A DNA stretch of 5,623 nt from Desulfamplus sp. (GTDB taxonomy: Bacteria > Desulfobacterota > Desulfobacteria > Desulfobacterales > Desulfobacteraceae). The stretch lies in contig JADFXA010000160.1 of the NCBI GenBank assembly GCA_015233755.1, positions 1 through 5,623 of the forward strand. Direction: 5' to 3'. Both the position numbers and the translations under genes were made by a program. The notes beneath the pieces are model-generated. The model was not told the origin of the DNA, ran no database searches, and worked only from the letters and a program-made list of their open reading frames with translations. Position 1 is the first letter of the stretch. The number at the start of each line of letters is the position of its first letter. This document shows positions 3,932 through 5,623 of this stretch, in pieces.

Positions 3932-5623
3932 ATGAATAAAATTGCCGTAGTAGGAATCTCTTGTATATTTCCAGACGCTCTTAATATCAAAGAGTTTAAC
4001 CACAATATCATGGAAAAGAGAGAGTCAATAATTGATATTCCACAGAATCGTTGGATTTTAAATGCTCAAGATGTAGTTGCATCAGATTACAGACCAGACA
4101 CAGCTTGTTCTACAAGAGCAGGAGTTGTAAATGGATTTGAATTTGACCCTTCTGATTTGCTGATTCATTCTGATATATTGCTTGCTCTTGATCCACTTCA
4201 TAAGATGGTTCTCCACACAGGGCGGCAAGCTCTGTCTCAATGCTGGAGTAATAAAGACATAAGAAAAAGGACAGGAGTTGTTTTAGCTGCAATTGCTCTG
4301 CCAACTGCAAAATCATCTGAACTTGCTTGGCAAATAATTATGGAAAAAAAAAGAGCATACTCATCACCAAATGGTCTGAGCGATCTCTTTAACATAAAGT
4401 CTAAATCAAATTTAGACTCCATTACAGCTTTAGATGCCCTTTCAGCAAAAATGGTCTCTGCACCAGCCTCTATTCTTGCACAAGCAGCGGGTTTGATGGG
4501 TGGAAGTTTTACCCTTGATGCAGCTTGTGCATCTTCGCTTTATGCAATTAAAATTGCCTGTGAAAAATTAAATTCTGGTAAAGTTGATATGATGGTTGCA
4601 GGTGGAGTATCACGACCAGATTCTCTCTATACTCAAATTGGTTTTACACAGCTTAGGGCATTATCTCCATCAGGCAGATGTTCGCCTTTTGATAAAAATG
4701 CAGATGGTCTTGTGGTTGGTGAAGGTGCTGGCATTGTTGTTTTAAAGCGTCTTGAAGATGCTGTTAAATGTGGCGACCATATTTGGGGAGTTATTACTGG
4801 TGCTGGTTGGTCAAACGATATTGAGGGTAATCTTGTTGCTCCAGCATCAGAGGGGCAGGTTCGTGCTATGAAAGATGCTTACAAGAGTGCTGGATGGCTG
4901 CCTTCTGATGTACAATATATTGAGTGTCATGGCTCTGGAACACCAATTGGAGATAGTGTTGAACTCAACTCTTTGGCAGCTCTTTGGCAAGATGCTGGTT
5001 TGCTTGAGCACTATAATCGTGGTGTTTGTGCAATTGGGTCTATAAAGTCGATGATAGGTCATCTTCTTACTGCTGCCGGCATTGCTGGATTTATAAAAAC
5101 TTTGCTGGCTATAGATTCAAAGATGCTGCCTCCTTCTCTAAATTTTTCTGAGCCTCCCCCTGGCAGCCCTCTTCACGCAACTCCATTTTATGTTCAAACA
5201 AAGCCAGAAGAGTGGAAACCCATGCCTTTAAATATGGGTTTTGGTCAAAATTTGAGTTCCAATGGCAATTTGCTTAAAAATGGTAATAAAAATAGCTCTG
5301 CAGCAAGAAGGGCTGGTATTAGTGCGTTTGGTTTTGGTGGTATCAATGCCCATATTCTTGTTGAGGAGTTCCGCAAAGATAGAATTCAGGTTCAAGTCCC
5401 CATATCTGAGGAAAACTCTATTCAAAGAAAACCAATTGCTATTATTGGAATGGAAGTTATCACATCTGCTGCAATGAGCCTTGAATCTTTCAAAAATCAA
5501 TTATTTAGGGGTGGTATTGAAAATAGAACCAATTATGACAGCTCTTATGAAAATCAAAATTTTGGAAAGAATTCTATCAAAGAGCCAAATGGTTTGTGGA
5601 TAAATGATTTAATAATGCATCCA
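3932..5623 (+). CDS. PfaC-like ketosynthase / chain-length-factor synthase (partial, N-terminal 564 residues)
   Basis: The frame is open from ATG 3932 to the right edge with no stop. Residues 3 to about 480 are a complete type I ketosynthase, which condenses acyl and malonyl units. It begins IAVVGISCIFPD (4-15) and carries the active Cys199 in DAACASS (196-202), His333 in ECHGSGT (331-337), His377 in SIKSMIGH (370-377) and GFGGINAH (467-474). From residue 500 a second ketosynthase-like domain starts with KPIAIIGMEV and SLESFKNQL, the position of the chain-length-factor domain in PfaC. The segment GVVLAAIALPTAKSSEL (115-131) also resembles PfaC from polyunsaturated-fatty-acid synthases more than modular polyketide synthases. 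PfaC normally continues into two dehydratase domains, which would lie outside the window. HglC-like heterocyst-lipid and other secondary-lipid synthases are alternatives. The ribosome site is poor; coupling to the zinc-ribbon gene 11 bases upstream may help. An in-frame TTG at 3923 is less likely because the ATG gives the usual family N-terminus. Confidence 0.85.
   Translation, partial: MNKIAVVGISCIFPDALNIKEFNHNIMEKRESIIDIPQNRWILNAQDVVASDYRPDTACSTRAGVVNGFEFDPSDLLIHSDILLALDPLHKMVLHTGRQALSQCWSNKDIRKRTGVVLAAIALPTAKSSELAWQIIMEKKRAYSSPNGLSDLFNIKSKSNLDSITALDALSAKMVSAPASILAQAAGLMGGSFTLDAACASSLYAIKIACEKLNSGKVDMMVAGGVSRPDSLYTQIGFTQLRALSPSGRCSPFDKNADGLVVGEGAGIVVLKRLEDAVKCGDHIWGVITGAGWSNDIEGNLVAPASEGQVRAMKDAYKSAGWLPSDVQYIECHGSGTPIGDSVELNSLAALWQDAGLLEHYNRGVCAIGSIKSMIGHLLTAAGIAGFIKTLLAIDSKMLPPSLNFSEPPPGSPLHATPFYVQTKPEEWKPMPLNMGFGQNLSSNGNLLKNGNKNSSAARRAGISAFGFGGINAHILVEEFRKDRIQVQVPISEENSIQRKPIAIIGMEVITSAAMSLESFKNQLFRGGIENRTNYDSSYENQNFGKNSIKEPNGLWINDLIMHP

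Noticed and set aside
4110..5500. Minus- and plus-strand frames within the synthase region (4110-4316, 4237-4422, 4847-5062, 5228-5500, 5262-5477).
   Set aside because: The long plus-strand synthase frame with ketosynthase catalytic motifs explains this region; the others are shadows.

Overview
The window is AT-rich DNA from a Gram-negative-like bacterium with tightly packed genes and standard bacterial signals. A PfaC-like secondary-lipid synthase, a divergent GrpE paralogue with a small zinc-ribbon neighbour, and low GC would fit a low-GC Desulfobacterota or a similar uncultured, secondary-metabolite-rich lineage. That placement is inference only; no marker gene is present.

Left half, minus strand (1-2251): two consecutive half-transporters of the ABC exporter superfamily. 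The upstream gene (179-2251) is complete, starts at TTG, and has a membrane domain plus an ATPase domain. Its stop overlaps the start of a second half-transporter (1-182, cut by the window edge) in an ATGA junction, so the two are almost certainly co-translated as a heterodimeric exporter of the MdlA/MdlB (YheI/YheH, TM287/288) kind. The complete subunit has Asp in place of the catalytic Glu after Walker B, as expected for the degenerate site of such heterodimers. It is about 100 residues longer than usual because of three insertions around its ATPase domain. One insertion is a GC-rich duplicated palindromic element that also forms a near-ideal G-quadruplex motif.

Centre (2252-2528): a divergent, AT-rich control region with candidate promoters for both directions, a 9-bp inverted repeat in the ABC leader, and no gene.

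Right half, plus strand: a 312-residue GrpE-like protein (2529-3467) with an unusual hydrophobic and basic N-terminal extension, followed by a perfect 10-bp hairpin with a T tract (terminator, 3515-3545). Then comes a 101-residue zinc-ribbon/TPR-like protein (3615-3920). Eleven bases later begins a large modular synthase (3932 to the right edge) with a complete ketosynthase followed by the beginning of a second ketosynthase-like domain. This is the architecture of PfaC, the KS-CLF subunit of polyunsaturated-fatty-acid/secondary-lipid synthases. It has no in-frame stop and runs out of the window.

A reasonable but unproven reading is a lipid-biosynthesis locus: the synthase makes an unusual acyl chain, the GrpE-like and zinc-ribbon proteins are accessory or chaperone factors, and the divergent ABC pair exports a product or a toxic compound. 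The terminator between the GrpE-like gene and the zinc-ribbon gene argues against one simple operon.
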